A stretch of DNA of 64,000 bases from Enterococcus innesii (GTDB taxonomy: Bacteria > Bacillota > Bacilli > Lactobacillales > Enterococcaceae). Within the stretch, counting starts at the first letter, position 1, and every line of letters begins with the position of its first letter. The stretch is from the NCBI GenBank assembly GCA_018982785.1, contig JAHHEN010000004.1:315001-379000 (forward strand). Direction: 5' to 3'. The translations under genes were made by a program, and so were the position numbers. Under the pieces are notes generated by a model, which saw only the letters and a program-made list of their open reading frames with translations, was not told where the DNA came from and searched no databases. This document shows, in pieces, positions 9,755 through 18,947 of the stretch.

Positions 9755-10541
9755 ATGAGATCAAATACAATGATTCGAGAGACGGCTAAAAACTCCTTGC
9801 GCGGATTCTGGGGAACGTTCGTCTTAAGTATTTTAGCGACGGTTGCCGTACAAGCGGTCGTCAATTCACTGTTCAGTAGTTTAGGCTCTTCCGTAGGGAC
9901 AAACAACGCAGGAAATTGGCTTGATTTTATTTTGGACAATTTTGTCTTCTTTGCTTTTTCAGTAGCATTGAGTATTATGGCACTCTATCTGGTTCGTGGT
10001 AAAGGGATCAAAGTGGCGGATATTTTTCTCGTATTTGATAAACGATTCTATGTGCCGTTTTTTGCTGTTAAATTTGGTGAGTACCTTCTTAAACTATCTT
10101 TTGAGTTTTGCGATTTTCTTGCCGCAATTTGTCTTATCAGGCCTTAATCAATATTTGGGCTTGGTATTCAATTTTAATCGGGGAATTTCTATTGATGTAT
10201 CGATGTTTAACGGTTCGATCGCTTTTGTGGTTGGGACGATTCTCTCCATCATCTTGTTCTTCTTTTTGTCGCAAGTCGTTACTGGTGTGATCCAATTAGC
10301 AATCTATCTACGCTATGATCAGCCGGAATTAGGGGTTCTTCAGTCTATCAAAGTAGCCTTTGCTCTCTTGCGACCACATCTGGGCCAATACATTTGGCTG
10401 CAATTATCATTGATTGGCTGGTTTATTCTGGGTTTCTTGGCGCTTATGATTGGGATGTTGTGGGCAAACGCCTATGCGTATGCGGTGAACGCAGCATTCT
10501 ATGAAGAATTGATCAATGAACAACGAGCGCTAATTAGGTAA
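9755..10541 (+). pseudogene. DUF975-type integral membrane protein, frameshifted
   Basis: Unknown-function membrane protein of about 261 residues once the frame is repaired. It opens with IRETAKNSLRGFWGTF, typical of the DUF975 family, and has about six hydrophobic helices. The C-terminal half carries 'LRYDQPELGVLQSIKVAFALLRPHLGQYIWLQL', another DUF975 feature. The break lies near the T6 run 10058-10063. Here the sequence seems to carry one T too many, since dropping it gives VPFLLLNLVSTFLNYLL. This is one of only two apparent insertions in the window. The gene lies 9 bases behind the peptidase gene. Confidence 0.65.
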
Positions 10542-10545
10542 GCAA

Positions 10546-10630
10546 AAAAAACGACGTACCATTGGAATGGTTCCTTAAGGATAGAGTAGAACACTCATTC
10601 AAGGGATTCATCAATAGACGTCGTTTTTTT
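10546..10630 (+). terminator. Long terminator-like hairpin
   Basis: An A-tract plus ACGACGT (10551-10557) pairs with ACGTCGT (10618-10624) and a T-tract, enclosing about 60 bases with its own small stem (ACCATT/ATGGTT). It could be a terminator or the end of a small structured RNA. Confidence 0.55.
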
Positions 10631-10746
10631 CTCATTTTCTTGATCCTTTTCGCAAAAAAAATGGTCAGATTTTAGTCAAATCAGCAGAGATGTGATAGCA
10701 TTAAAGAAGTAGAAAATCAGCTTGAGCCAAAGAGGAGGAAACACAA

Positions 10747-11487
10747 GTGAAAATAACTGTCTTAGGTTGTTTAGGTGCCTATCCGTATAACGGTGAAGGG
10801 ACAACTGGCTATTTAGTTGAGTCAGAAGGCTTTCATTTGCTGCTTGATGCGGGAAGCACCACCTTGGTCCAACTAGAAAAAATCCTTGATCCCTTAGACT
10901 TAGATGCAGTGATTTTGACGCATTACCATCACGATCATATTGCGGATTTAGGGGTATTGCAATACTATTGGCAATTATATCCTGGAAGCGAAGAACGCCA
11001 GGTTTTACCGATCTACGGCCATGGTGAGGATACAGTTCATTTTGAAAGCCTGACGATGCCTGGAGTGACTCAAGGAATTGATTACCTCCAAACGGAGTCA
11101 TTGGAATTGGGCCCGTTTACCATTACCTTTATGAAAACGATCCATCCAGTCACTTGCTATGCCATGCGATTTGTTGAGAAAAGCACCGGCAAGGTCTTTG
11201 TTTTTACTGGAGACTCTGGCTATTTAGAATCTTTTGTTCCGTTTGCACAAGGAGCTGACCTGTTTTTGGCAGATACCTATCTTTTTGCAGGAAATGAGCG
11301 GCACAAGGCTCATTTTACGTCAAAAGAAGCAGGCGAGATCGCCCAGGCAGCGCAGGTAAAAAAATTAATGTTGACGCATTTGCCGCAACATGGTGACTTA
11401 GAACAGTTACGAGAAGAGGCTGCACTAGCTGCCAATGGGATCCCCGTTGAATTGGCGGCTGTTCAAAAAATAATTGAAATCATCTAA
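10747..11487 (+). CDS. MBL-fold metal-dependent hydrolase
   Basis: 246-residue metallo-beta-lactamase-fold protein of the RNase Z-like branch (similar to YhfI). The metal motif THYHHDHI (HxHxDH, residues about 58-65) is intact, with later ligands His in 'MKTIHPVTC', Asp in 'FTGDSGY' and His in 'LTHLPQHG'. No signal peptide, so cytoplasmic. AAGAGGAGG lies 9 bases upstream. lplA follows after 18 bases with its own ribosome site, so the two are likely one transcript. The substrate cannot be read from the sequence; tRNA 3' processing is less likely because the long exosite arm of RNase Z is absent. Confidence 0.85.
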   Translation: MKITVLGCLGAYPYNGEGTTGYLVESEGFHLLLDAGSTTLVQLEKILDPLDLDAVILTHYHHDHIADLGVLQYYWQLYPGSEERQVLPIYGHGEDTVHFESLTMPGVTQGIDYLQTESLELGPFTITFMKTIHPVTCYAMRFVEKSTGKVFVFTGDSGYLESFVPFAQGADLFLADTYLFAGNERHKAHFTSKEAGEIAQAAQVKKLMLTHLPQHGDLEQLREEAALAANGIPVELAAVQKIIEII

Positions 11488-11505
11488 TTAGGAGGAACGA
11501 ATAGT

Positions 11506-12510
11506 ATGCTTTTTGTACCGAACGAACTGAATGACCCACGCATCAATTTAGCCATCGAGATTTTTCTTCTTCAAGAAATGAAAGTGGATGAACCAATCTT
11601 ACTTTTTTACATTAATGAACCATCGATTATCATTGGACGCAATCAAAATACGATCGAAGAGATCAATAAGGAATATGTGGATGAACATGGGATCCATGTC
11701 GTTCGTCGTTTCAGCGGCGGCGGTGCAGTCTATCATGATTTCGGAAACTTGAATTTCAGTTTTATTATGCCTGACGATGGCAATTCTTTCAGAGATTTTG
11801 AAAAGCTGACGAAACCAATCGTCCAAGCCTTGCATGAGATGGGGGTTGAAGGAGCGCAACTAAAAGGCCGCAACGACCTTGTGATCAATGACATGAAGTT
11901 TTCTGGGAATGCGATGTACGCAACGAATGGACGGATGTTTGCTCATGGCACGATCATGTTTGACAGTGACATCAATGAAGTGGTCAACGCATTGAAAGTC
12001 CGCAAAGACAAAATCGAATCAAAAGGTATCAAATCGATCCGCTCAAGAGTAACCAACATCAAACCATTCTTGCCAAAAGAGAAGCAAGACATGACGACTG
12101 AAGAGTTCCGTCAAGAAATCTTATTGAAGATTTTTGGTGTCGATTCCGTTGAAGAAGTCAAAACTTATGAATTAACAGAAGAAGATTGGGTCAAGATCAA
12201 TGAGATTTCCGATAAGTATTATCGCAACTGGGATTGGAATTACGGTAAATCTCCAGCCTTTGATATTGAACGCCGTCATCGCTTTCCAATCGGATCCATC
12301 GAAGTTCGTTTGAATGTGGCAGAAGGAAAAATTACGGATGCCAAAATCTTTGGTGACTTTTTCGGCTTAGGGGACATTGCGGATGTAGAAGAAGCCCTGA
12401 TCGGTACTCGCTATGCGAAAGAAGATTTGGCACAAGTCATTGCCAACATTGATGTCAAAAAATATTTTGGCAACATCACGCCTGAAGATTTTCTTTCATT
12501 GATTTATTAA
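11506..12510 (+). CDS. lplA: Lipoate-protein ligase A
   Basis: 334-residue ligase that activates free lipoate with ATP and attaches it to E2/H-protein lipoyl domains in the cytoplasm. Catalytic-domain motifs include RRFSGGGAVYHDFGNLNFSF (the lipoate-binding RRxSGGGxVxHD loop), 'KGRNDLVINDMKFSGNA' with the catalytic Lys region, and 'FAHGTIMFDSD'. The C-terminal accessory domain (after about residue 250) is present, as in two-domain bacterial LplA. It scavenges lipoate, as enterococci generally must. AGGAGG precedes the ATG and a bidirectional terminator follows. Confidence 0.93.
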   Translation: MLFVPNELNDPRINLAIEIFLLQEMKVDEPILLFYINEPSIIIGRNQNTIEEINKEYVDEHGIHVVRRFSGGGAVYHDFGNLNFSFIMPDDGNSFRDFEKLTKPIVQALHEMGVEGAQLKGRNDLVINDMKFSGNAMYATNGRMFAHGTIMFDSDINEVVNALKVRKDKIESKGIKSIRSRVTNIKPFLPKEKQDMTTEEFRQEILLKIFGVDSVEEVKTYELTEEDWVKINEISDKYYRNWDWNYGKSPAFDIERRHRFPIGSIEVRLNVAEGKITDAKIFGDFFGLGDIADVEEALIGTRYAKEDLAQVIANIDVKKYFGNITPEDFLSLIY

Positions 12511-12513
12511 TCA

Positions 12514-12554
12514 AAAAACGAAGCAGCCTTTTCAATTCTGGCTGCTTCGTTTTT
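12514..12554. terminator. Bidirectional terminator between lplA and proS
   Basis: AAAAACGAAGCAGCC pairs with GGCTGCTTCGTTTTT (15 bp), flanked by A and T runs, ending both convergent genes. Confidence 0.9.
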
Positions 12555-12557
12555 CTA

Positions 12558-13991
12558 TTAGTATGCGCGGGCGATCCAAACGGTATGCTTGGCAGGTTTG
12601 CCGCTGACGATATCGACTGTTTTTTCAATTGGTGCTTCAAACGGAATGTTCCGGGTAGTAAAGCCGGTTTCTTCTTTGATTTTCGCTTCCGTTTCTTCCG
12701 AGCCGTCCCAACCGATCAAGACAAAGCCCGTGACTTTTTCTTCTTGTTTGCACGTTTCGATATGTGCTTTTAGTTCATCTAATGTATCGATGTTGGTGTA
12801 CTCATTTTCTTTGTTCCGTTCCTTCGCCGCTTGCAATAAGCGTGGGGTCATTGCGTGCAGTTCTTGATCAACGAAGGCTTCTAAGTCCTCAAGATCCACC
12901 GTTTGCTTGTCAGCCAGGTCGCGGATTTTGACCATCACTTTGCCAGCTTCTAAATCTCTTGGGCCACATTCGATTCGCAAGCAAGCGCCTTTTAGTTCCC
13001 ATTCGTTGAACTTATAGCCAGGTGAGTTATCAGAATCATCCAAACGAACACGAATGCCCTTGGCTTTAAAGTTGGCATACAGTTCTTCTAATTTTTCTAA
13101 GATGGCTGGATTCTTTTTCCAAGGACCGACTGGTAACAACACAACTTGGGTTGGTGCAATGGTTGGTGGGAAAACTAAACCATTTTCATCGCCATGGGTC
13201 ATGATCAAGGCACCCAACAAGCGGGTAGAGACACCCCAAGAGGTTGTGTGGGCATGGGTATGCTTGTTTTCTTTCGTTAAATACGTAATATCAAATGCTT
13301 CAGCAAATTTTGTCCCCATGTAGTGGCTGGTTCCTGCTTGGACTGCTTTACCGTCTTTCATCATCGCTTCGATTGAATAAGTATCAACTGCTCCAGCAAA
13401 ACGCTCAGAAGGGGTTTTTTGTCCGCGATAAACAGGGATCGCTAGGAATTCTTCGCAAAGGCGGGCATATTCATCTAAGACTTTCATGGTGCGTTGACGT
13501 GCATCTTCTTCATTTTCATGAGCGGTATGACCTTCTTGCCATAAAAACTCTGAGGTACGCAAGAAAGGCAATGTTTTCTTTTCCCAACGAAAGACGTTTG
13601 CCCATTGATTGATTTCATAAGGCAGGTCACGGTAGGAGTTGATCCAATCAGAAAAGGCAGAGCCAATCATGGTTTCTGAGGTTGGTCGCAAGGCCAAAGG
13701 TTCTTCCAATTTTTCATTGCCGACTTCTGTGACCCATGGCAATTCAGGCGCAAACCCTTCAATATGATCGGCTTCTTTCATAAAGAAATTTTGCGGAATC
13801 AGCATTGGGAAGTACGCATTGCGAATGCCCTCTTTTTTCAAGAATCGATTGAACTCTTCTTGGATGTGCTCCCAAAGTTCGAAGCCGTCAGGACGGAAAA
13901 TAATGGAGCCTTTCACTGGGGAGTAAGCCATCAATTCGGCTTTTTGGATCGTTTGAATATACCATTCTGTAAAATCATTTTTTTGTGTCAT
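12558..13991 (-). CDS. proS: Prolyl-tRNA synthetase, archaeal/eukaryotic-type (short form)
   Basis: 477-residue class II synthetase charging tRNA-Pro. Motif 2 'FRWEKKTLPFLRTSEFLWQEGHT' and the LRPTSET segment are typical of the archaeal-type ProRS, as are the anticodon-binding domain (from 'APTQVVLLPVG') and the C-terminal extension. It lacks the roughly 180-residue insertion editing domain of the usual bacterial ProRS (about 570 residues). The strong ribosome site AAGGAGGAAAAAG precedes the ATG. A T-box leader with a CCU proline specifier lies directly upstream, so expression rises when tRNA-Pro is uncharged. It may be a second, inducible ProRS. Confidence 0.93.
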   Translation of the reverse strand: MTQKNDFTEWYIQTIQKAELMAYSPVKGSIIFRPDGFELWEHIQEEFNRFLKKEGIRNAYFPMLIPQNFFMKEADHIEGFAPELPWVTEVGNEKLEEPLALRPTSETMIGSAFSDWINSYRDLPYEINQWANVFRWEKKTLPFLRTSEFLWQEGHTAHENEEDARQRTMKVLDEYARLCEEFLAIPVYRGQKTPSERFAGAVDTYSIEAMMKDGKAVQAGTSHYMGTKFAEAFDITYLTKENKHTHAHTTSWGVSTRLLGALIMTHGDENGLVFPPTIAPTQVVLLPVGPWKKNPAILEKLEELYANFKAKGIRVRLDDSDNSPGYKFNEWELKGACLRIECGPRDLEAGKVMVKIRDLADKQTVDLEDLEAFVDQELHAMTPRLLQAAKERNKENEYTNIDTLDELKAHIETCKQEEKVTGFVLIGWDGSEETEAKIKEETGFTTRNIPFEAPIEKTVDIVSGKPAKHTVWIARAY

Positions 13992-14015
13992 TCTTTTTCC
14001 TCCTTAAAAAAATAA

Positions 14016-14215
14016 AAAAGCATCTCGTCCTAAAAAAGGACGAAATGCTTGGATTTCGCGGTACCACCTTTGTTGATTATCGATAGGGATAATCCAACTC
14101 GTAAAGGATAAGGCCTTTCCACCGACCGTTTTGCGGTCATTGCCATTGGGTAGGTTCATTTTATCAGTGGGTGTCGATTTTTCAGCTGCCATCGACTCTC
14201 TAAGACCATTATAAA
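14016..14215 (-). promoter_or_regulatory. T-box riboswitch (proline) controlling proS
   Basis: On the minus strand the antiterminator sequence GGTGGTACCGCG (14068-14057) matches the T-box consensus. Upstream is AGAGAGTCGATGG and a Stem I with GAA-CCT-ACC; CCT (14154-14152) fits the specifier position and encodes proline. Downstream, AAGCATTTCGTCC / GGACGAGATGCTT followed by T residues is the terminator (14050-14011). A TATAAT -10 sits at 14213-14208. Confidence 0.9.
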
Positions 14216-14260
14216 ACTACTATTCCAATGCTTGTTGCTGTTCTTTATCATGCTAAAGCG

Positions 14261-14296
14261 AAAAAGCGAAAAAAGCAAGAGTTTTTTCGCTTTTTC
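14261..14296 (-). terminator. Terminator after 7TM sensor-like gene
   Basis: Perfect 14-bp inverted repeat AAAAAGCGAAAAAA / TTTTTTCGCTTTTT with a 7-base loop, lying just past the end of the minus-strand gene. Confidence 0.75.
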
Positions 14297-14333
14297 TTAA
14301 AATCGCTCCTTTAAGACTAATGTAGCAAGACAG

Positions 14334-16175
14334 TCAGTCGAATGACAGCGGATCTATTTTCGCCCTAAGTGTCAAATGCAAGAGGTGTAGCCCGTCAGTT
14401 TCTTCGATCCGGATACTTCCTTGGTAGGCTAAACAAAGTTGTTCGAGCATTTGCCTGTCAGCCTGCATCGCCTGTCGTTTGGTTTCATTGTTCTGTAGTT
14501 TTTCTGCTTCTTCATTTGAGAGAAGCGGCATTTGGCAGTCGATATGCAACTGGCCGTTCGTGTCATTCACCCTCAACACGAGTCTTCGCTTTTGAGGATC
14601 AGTGACCGCACAAGTGTATCGGATGGCGTACTCTAGGCAATGAGCGATCAAGGATAGACGATCATTTTCCTCCAATTGTTCCAGTGGTTCTATGATGCCA
14701 TCACAGGCAAAGGTGATTCTTTTTTGAGTAGCTGTGTGTTGATAATTAGTAATCAGCATCGTTGTGAGTGATTCTTTTTCAACGGATGGACGTGTTAGCT
14801 GTTGTTTGATCTGTTCTTCGATCTCACAAAGACCTTCGTACGCCGCTGCCAATTGTTGATCTTCCAACATGTCCTTGACTGTATGAGTTCTTTTTTTGAT
14901 GGCTTGCAAAACTTGTTGCATTTTTAATGATTGTTCTGGGTTATTCGCTTGCTGTTTCTCATAAAGACGGAGTTTGATATCTGCCGTATCGATCCGCTTG
15001 TTTTTGCCTTCGCTGGAAAAAAAGAGTTCAAGAAAGCCGTAACAAGTAAAGATGATAATTAGTAAGAAAAAGATGATCGAACGCCAATTGACATCAGATT
15101 GTGGCAAAACTAAAATATCCTGAATATACAAGAAACAATGACCGATAGCCGCAACGACGATCCAAGGTGCACAAATGACAAAAAATGGATTTTTTTTCAA
15201 TGCTTCATAAATCGCCGCAAAAGAAGTAACAAAGGTGCTGGTGATATTCAGTAAAAAAATGTAATTCATGATAGTGGGTAAACTTTTTGTTTGAAAAAGA
15301 GCGAAAAGGATCGCAAAGAGACCGAAGGAGTAATGAAAATATAACCATTTCTGGTAATACTTACGAACAAAGTGCATGTTTGTACAGTAAAACCCAATCA
15401 GAAACATTGGCGTAATGATAGAAAGAATATTTAACATCGCAGAATTCACGATTGGAGGAAACAGTAGTCCACCAAGCATATCGCTAAAGCCTGCTTCCAA
15501 ACCTGCAGTTAAAGCAAAACCACTGAATAGGATAGAAGACAATTTAAGCTTTCGTTGATTGATAAAAGAAACGATGACATAAAACAAGTTGATGATACAA
15601 ATAAATCCTGTAAATAAGAGGATATAGATATTTAAAATTGACAGACTGAAGACATAGCCGATCAGTGCATTTGCAGGTCCAAAAAAGACTTCGGCGGGAG
15701 AGCCGGAATAGGTGTCAAAAGGGCTAGTTACGTATATTTTTAATGTCTTACCAACGTAATCCTCAGGCAAGGTAATAAAGGCCAGTGTTTTACCTGGATG
15801 GTTGAGAGTCAATGGATCATTTGGCTCCTCGTTGGTGTAAATTTCTTGATCATCGAGATAGACGGTCATGTGTTGGTGGTCGCCAATTAGCAACATCGTA
15901 GGGTATTTATAATCATTGGTCATTTTTCGCTTCATCACAAAACGATCATTGGCTTTCACACTAGGTAAATGTTTCACATAACGACTAATAAAAGTTGATT
16001 CGGGATTGTCCTCGGCATAGAAAATCCAATCTTCCTTTTTCTCCACTGCATGGATATCAGAAGTTGGGAATAAAAAAAGAACGAGAAAAAAGACGATACT
16101 TCCCAGTAAAAATAGAACCAGAAGGATGAAGGGGATCCAACGTTTTAAAAACAATTTGTTATTTAAAAAAGGCAT
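14334..16175 (-). CDS. 7TM-type membrane sensor with degenerate histidine-kinase-like tail
   Basis: 613 residues; function unknown. Layout is an N-terminal helix (about 12-37), a 130-residue extracellular domain, about seven further helices (residues 175-410), a coiled stretch and a C-terminal GHKL-like domain. This is the plan of 7TM sensor kinases. In the tail 'IKKRTHTVKDMLEDQQLAAAYEGL' resembles the dimerisation helix of AgrC-like kinases. The N-box position reads HCLEYAIRY, without the ATP-binding Asn, and no clear G-box is present, so catalysis is doubtful. ATG 16175 is chosen over the ATG 12 codons upstream because GAGGAGA precedes it. No response regulator is adjacent. It is divergent from the SipW-like gene. 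Confidence 0.7.
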   Translation of the reverse strand: MPFLNNKLFLKRWIPFILLVLFLLGSIVFFLVLFLFPTSDIHAVEKKEDWIFYAEDNPESTFISRYVKHLPSVKANDRFVMKRKMTNDYKYPTMLLIGDHQHMTVYLDDQEIYTNEEPNDPLTLNHPGKTLAFITLPEDYVGKTLKIYVTSPFDTYSGSPAEVFFGPANALIGYVFSLSILNIYILLFTGFICIINLFYVIVSFINQRKLKLSSILFSGFALTAGLEAGFSDMLGGLLFPPIVNSAMLNILSIITPMFLIGFYCTNMHFVRKYYQKWLYFHYSFGLFAILFALFQTKSLPTIMNYIFLLNITSTFVTSFAAIYEALKKNPFFVICAPWIVVAAIGHCFLYIQDILVLPQSDVNWRSIIFFLLIIIFTCYGFLELFFSSEGKNKRIDTADIKLRLYEKQQANNPEQSLKMQQVLQAIKKRTHTVKDMLEDQQLAAAYEGLCEIEEQIKQQLTRPSVEKESLTTMLITNYQHTATQKRITFACDGIIEPLEQLEENDRLSLIAHCLEYAIRYTCAVTDPQKRRLVLRVNDTNGQLHIDCQMPLLSNEEAEKLQNNETKRQAMQADRQMLEQLCLAYQGSIRIEETDGLHLLHLTLRAKIDPLSFD

Positions 16176-16353
16176 ATTTTTTCTCCTCTGTTTTTTAATC
16201 GCCTTTAGCATAATATATATGATTAAATAAAGTCAAATAATAATAGATAGAGTTGCGTATAAAAATTCAATGAATCGTTTTTAAATATTTGAAAAAAAAA
16301 GAATTATGTTATAGAATCATAAAATAAACTGAGGTTTAGAAGGAGAGGAAAGA

Positions 16354-16872
16354 ATGAAGCTTTTTCCAAAACAAAGTATCATGCTCTCACTTTTTGTTCT
16401 GATGTTCATGCTGCTATCTGTCTTAACTGTTGTAATACCGCATGCATTTGGTTTCACAATGGCTATTGTTACGAGTGATGCAATGGAACCGACATACTCT
16501 AAAGGAACGCTGCTTTTTGTAAAAAATGCTTCAGAAGATAATTTAGTGGTTGGCAACGAAGTAACGTATTATGTCGATCAAGGTAGACAAATGCGGACCC
16601 GGCGAATCGTTGCGGTTGCGGAAAACCAATCAGTACTGTACACCATTGGCGACAATCAAAACCAGATGGAGCCAAAAGAAATTCAAAAAAGCCAAGTGAT
16701 TGGCCAGCCGATTTTTTATATCCCAAAAGTTGGGGCTTGGTTGAATCAAACGACGATCCAGCTGTTTAAAAACATGTATCTGCTTTTCGCCTTGTATATT
16801 TTAGCAACGACCTTGTTCGTCACGTTTTATCAAATAAAATCTGGTTCAGTAAAAAAGACGATCACTTCTTAA
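16354..16872 (+). CDS. SipW-like signal peptidase I homologue with His-to-Arg change
   Basis: 172-residue membrane protein with an N-terminal helix (about 8-33) and a C-terminal helix (about 138-160), the SipW/ER-type layout. The catalytic-serine motif reads TSDAMEPTYSKG (family SGSMEP) and the later GDN motif is present. Where SipW enzymes have THR(I/V) with the catalytic His, this protein has TRRIVAV, so the general base is Arg. It may be inactive or use another residue. GAAGGAGAGG lies 6 bases upstream and a terminator follows. It stands alone, divergent from the 7TM sensor gene, with no obvious SipW substrate nearby. Confidence 0.75.
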   Translation: MKLFPKQSIMLSLFVLMFMLLSVLTVVIPHAFGFTMAIVTSDAMEPTYSKGTLLFVKNASEDNLVVGNEVTYYVDQGRQMRTRRIVAVAENQSVLYTIGDNQNQMEPKEIQKSQVIGQPIFYIPKVGAWLNQTTIQLFKNMYLLFALYILATTLFVTFYQIKSGSVKKTITS

Positions 16873-16881
16873 TATATAAAC

Positions 16882-16918
16882 AAAGACAAAGAAACGTCAG
16901 GGTTTCTTTGTCTTTTTT
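16882..16918 (+). terminator. Terminator after SipW-like gene
   Basis: AAAGACAAAGAAAC pairs with GTTTCTTTGTCTTT, followed by T residues. Its A-rich start could also end the convergent ykoC unit. Confidence 0.85.
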
Positions 16919-16929
16919 CTCTTTATTGA

Positions 16930-17610
16930 TTATAGGATGAGTGTCCCCCCCAGTCCCATTACCAGGCATAAGGATAGAAATAGTGCATCCATGAAAGTGA
17001 CGCGAAAGGTGTTTGCGTAAGTTCGCTTGGCTTCGCTGTCAAAACCTCTTGAAAGCATGGCAGTCGCCAATAATTCAGACCAACGAATCGATTTGACCAA
17101 TAAAGGGATCAGCATTTTAAATGAAAACGGATTGACCGAGATTCCTCTGGAACGCATGCTATTACGTATATTCTGATACTCTGCTGGAATAATGGGAGCA
17201 ATTTGAAACGCAGCCAGTAGACCGTAGGCAAAAACGGCAGGCAGACGCAGCTGTTGCTGCAGTGAATAAATCAATTCATTGATCGTGGTGGATACACTGA
17301 AGGAGCTTCCTAGAATGCCAAAGCAATAGATACGGCTTGCCATATCAAGACCATAGCGAATAGCTGCTGCAGAGGAAGGACCGCCTTGATTGCCTTGGTA
17401 ATAAAGGAGTCCAGTGAAAAAGACCCCTGTAGCTGCCAGTGTCAATGCAGAAAAGAGCAAAAGACTTTTTTTAAAGGAGCGTTCGTTTACAGTAATACCA
17501 AAGAACAGGACCGAGAGTAGCAGGTTTAATCTGAAATTATTTTGAAAAGAAACCAGTAAGGCGAGCCCTAAAATGGCGAATAATTTGACTGTTGGATTTA
17601 GCGTGCGCAT
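16930..17610 (-). CDS. ykoC: ECF-type transporter transmembrane subunit YkoC
   Basis: 226-residue EcfT-family subunit of the thiamine-precursor transporter YkoFEDC. Four to five helices are visible, along with the two cytoplasmic coupling motifs containing 'SMRSRGI' and 'LSRGFDSEAKR', which match the A-x-x-x-R-G signatures that dock the ATPases. ATG 17610 is chosen because AAGGAGG lies 6 bases before it; in-frame ATGs further up fall inside ykoD. It is the last gene of the operon and overlaps the end of ykoD. Confidence 0.88.
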   Translation of the reverse strand: MRTLNPTVKLFAILGLALLVSFQNNFRLNLLLSVLFFGITVNERSFKKSLLLFSALTLAATGVFFTGLLYYQGNQGGPSSAAAIRYGLDMASRIYCFGILGSSFSVSTTINELIYSLQQQLRLPAVFAYGLLAAFQIAPIIPAEYQNIRNSMRSRGISVNPFSFKMLIPLLVKSIRWSELLATAMLSRGFDSEAKRTYANTFRVTFMDALFLSLCLVMGLGGTLIL

Positions 17611-18947
17611 CAGCATCCTCCTTTTCATAAAGATTAAAATCAATGATTTGGGAGCAGAACTGTTGCAATAACAAGATATCATGGCTAACGATCAAAACTA
17701 ACGTGCCAGTGGTTGCTTTTTCGGCTAATAGCTGCATGATCTGCCAAGCTTGTTTGATATCTTGACCATAGGTCGGTTCGTCCACGAGCAGCAGGTCGAC
17801 CGGGCGTTGCAGTAAAGAGGCAACAGCCAAGCGCCGTTGCTGTCCTTGACTCAGTCGAAAAGGTGACTGAGTGCTCTTATTTTGCAGGCGCAATTTTGCT
17901 AGTAGCTTTTCGCTCTCGGTCGGCGTGCTACCTTGGCTAAGCTCTTGGGCAACGGTGGCAGCCAAAAATTGGTCTTGCGGATTTTGCATGATCCAACTGA
18001 TGGAGCGAAAAGGTGACGGATGCTTCTTGATTGGTTGACCTGCCAAGAGAATATCCCCTTTAGGCATGCTGCTGCAAAATAGCTTTTAAAAACGAAGATT
18101 TGCCACTGCCGCTGCGTCCAGTGATCCCAATCAGCGTGCCTCCATCAAATGCAAAATTGGGAAAAACAATCTCATGGTTGCGGATCGGTAATCGGAATTG
18201 CTGAAAAGATAGCCGTTTTTTGTTAGAAGACGACTTGATTTTTGCAAGCGGCAGTGTCTTTCGCATGTGTTGATCAAGGTCACGGATCGCTGCTTGATCG
18301 ATCGTTCTGAAATCTTCTTCAATCAATAGCCACTCATCGACCCAGTTAGCAGTCTCTTTGATTTGATGGTCGATCAATAAAATACCAATGGCTTTCTTTT
18401 GTTGAATGCGCTGCAGTTTTCGGATGACTTTTTTGCTGGTGTCCGTATCCAAATTCGCAAAGGGCTCATCCAAAAGCAAGTATTGGCTTTCTAGGATCAA
18501 ACAGCAAGCCAATGCGGCTAACTGTTTTTCACCCCCAGACAAGGTCGTGAAAGGTTGATCTGCAAGATGAGTGATCTCGCAAAATGCCAAAGCGTCAGCC
18601 ACTTTGTTTGGCATGTCTTCTTGGGGAATACATTGATTCTCTAAACAGAAAAGCAGCTCTTCTCGAGGTGTTGCCATACAAAACTGCATATCAGGATTTT
18701 GAAACAATAAGCTGACGGACGTGCTTCTTTCCCCGATGGAGAGTTGGCTCATCGTTTGGCCGTCAATCGTATATGTTCCTCCCTCAAAACCTTTCTCGTT
18801 GAGTCCTGCTAAAAGATAGAAAAGGGTGCTTTTCCCTGATCCTGAAGCACCATAAATTCCCTTTGTTTCACCAGGGGCCAAAGACAGAGTCAATTCAAGT
18901 CGCTTTTGATCCACCAAAAAACAGCCGTTTTTTACTAACAGACTCAT
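17537..18947 (-). pseudogene. ykoD: Duplicated ECF ATPase YkoD, frameshifted in the second domain
   Basis: 469 residues when corrected, with two fused ABC ATPase domains. Domain 1 has Walker A GASGSGKST, signature LSGGEKQ and Walker B 'YLLLDEPFANLD'. Domain 2 has GRSGSGKSS, LSQGQQRR and 'LLLVDEPTYGQD'. The frame breaks near 18062-18066, right after the second Walker A; dropping one base of GCCT gives HAKGDILLAG. The downstream reading frame alone has no Walker A, so this is one gene, not two. It energises YkoE/YkoC in thiamine-precursor (hydroxymethylpyrimidine) uptake. Its start overlaps the ykoE stop by 4 bases. Confidence 0.85.

Noticed and set aside
18060-18067. An 8-base overlap suggesting two separate ATPase genes
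   Set aside because: The second frame starts after its Walker A, which lies at the end of the first frame, so this is one YkoD gene with a frameshift.
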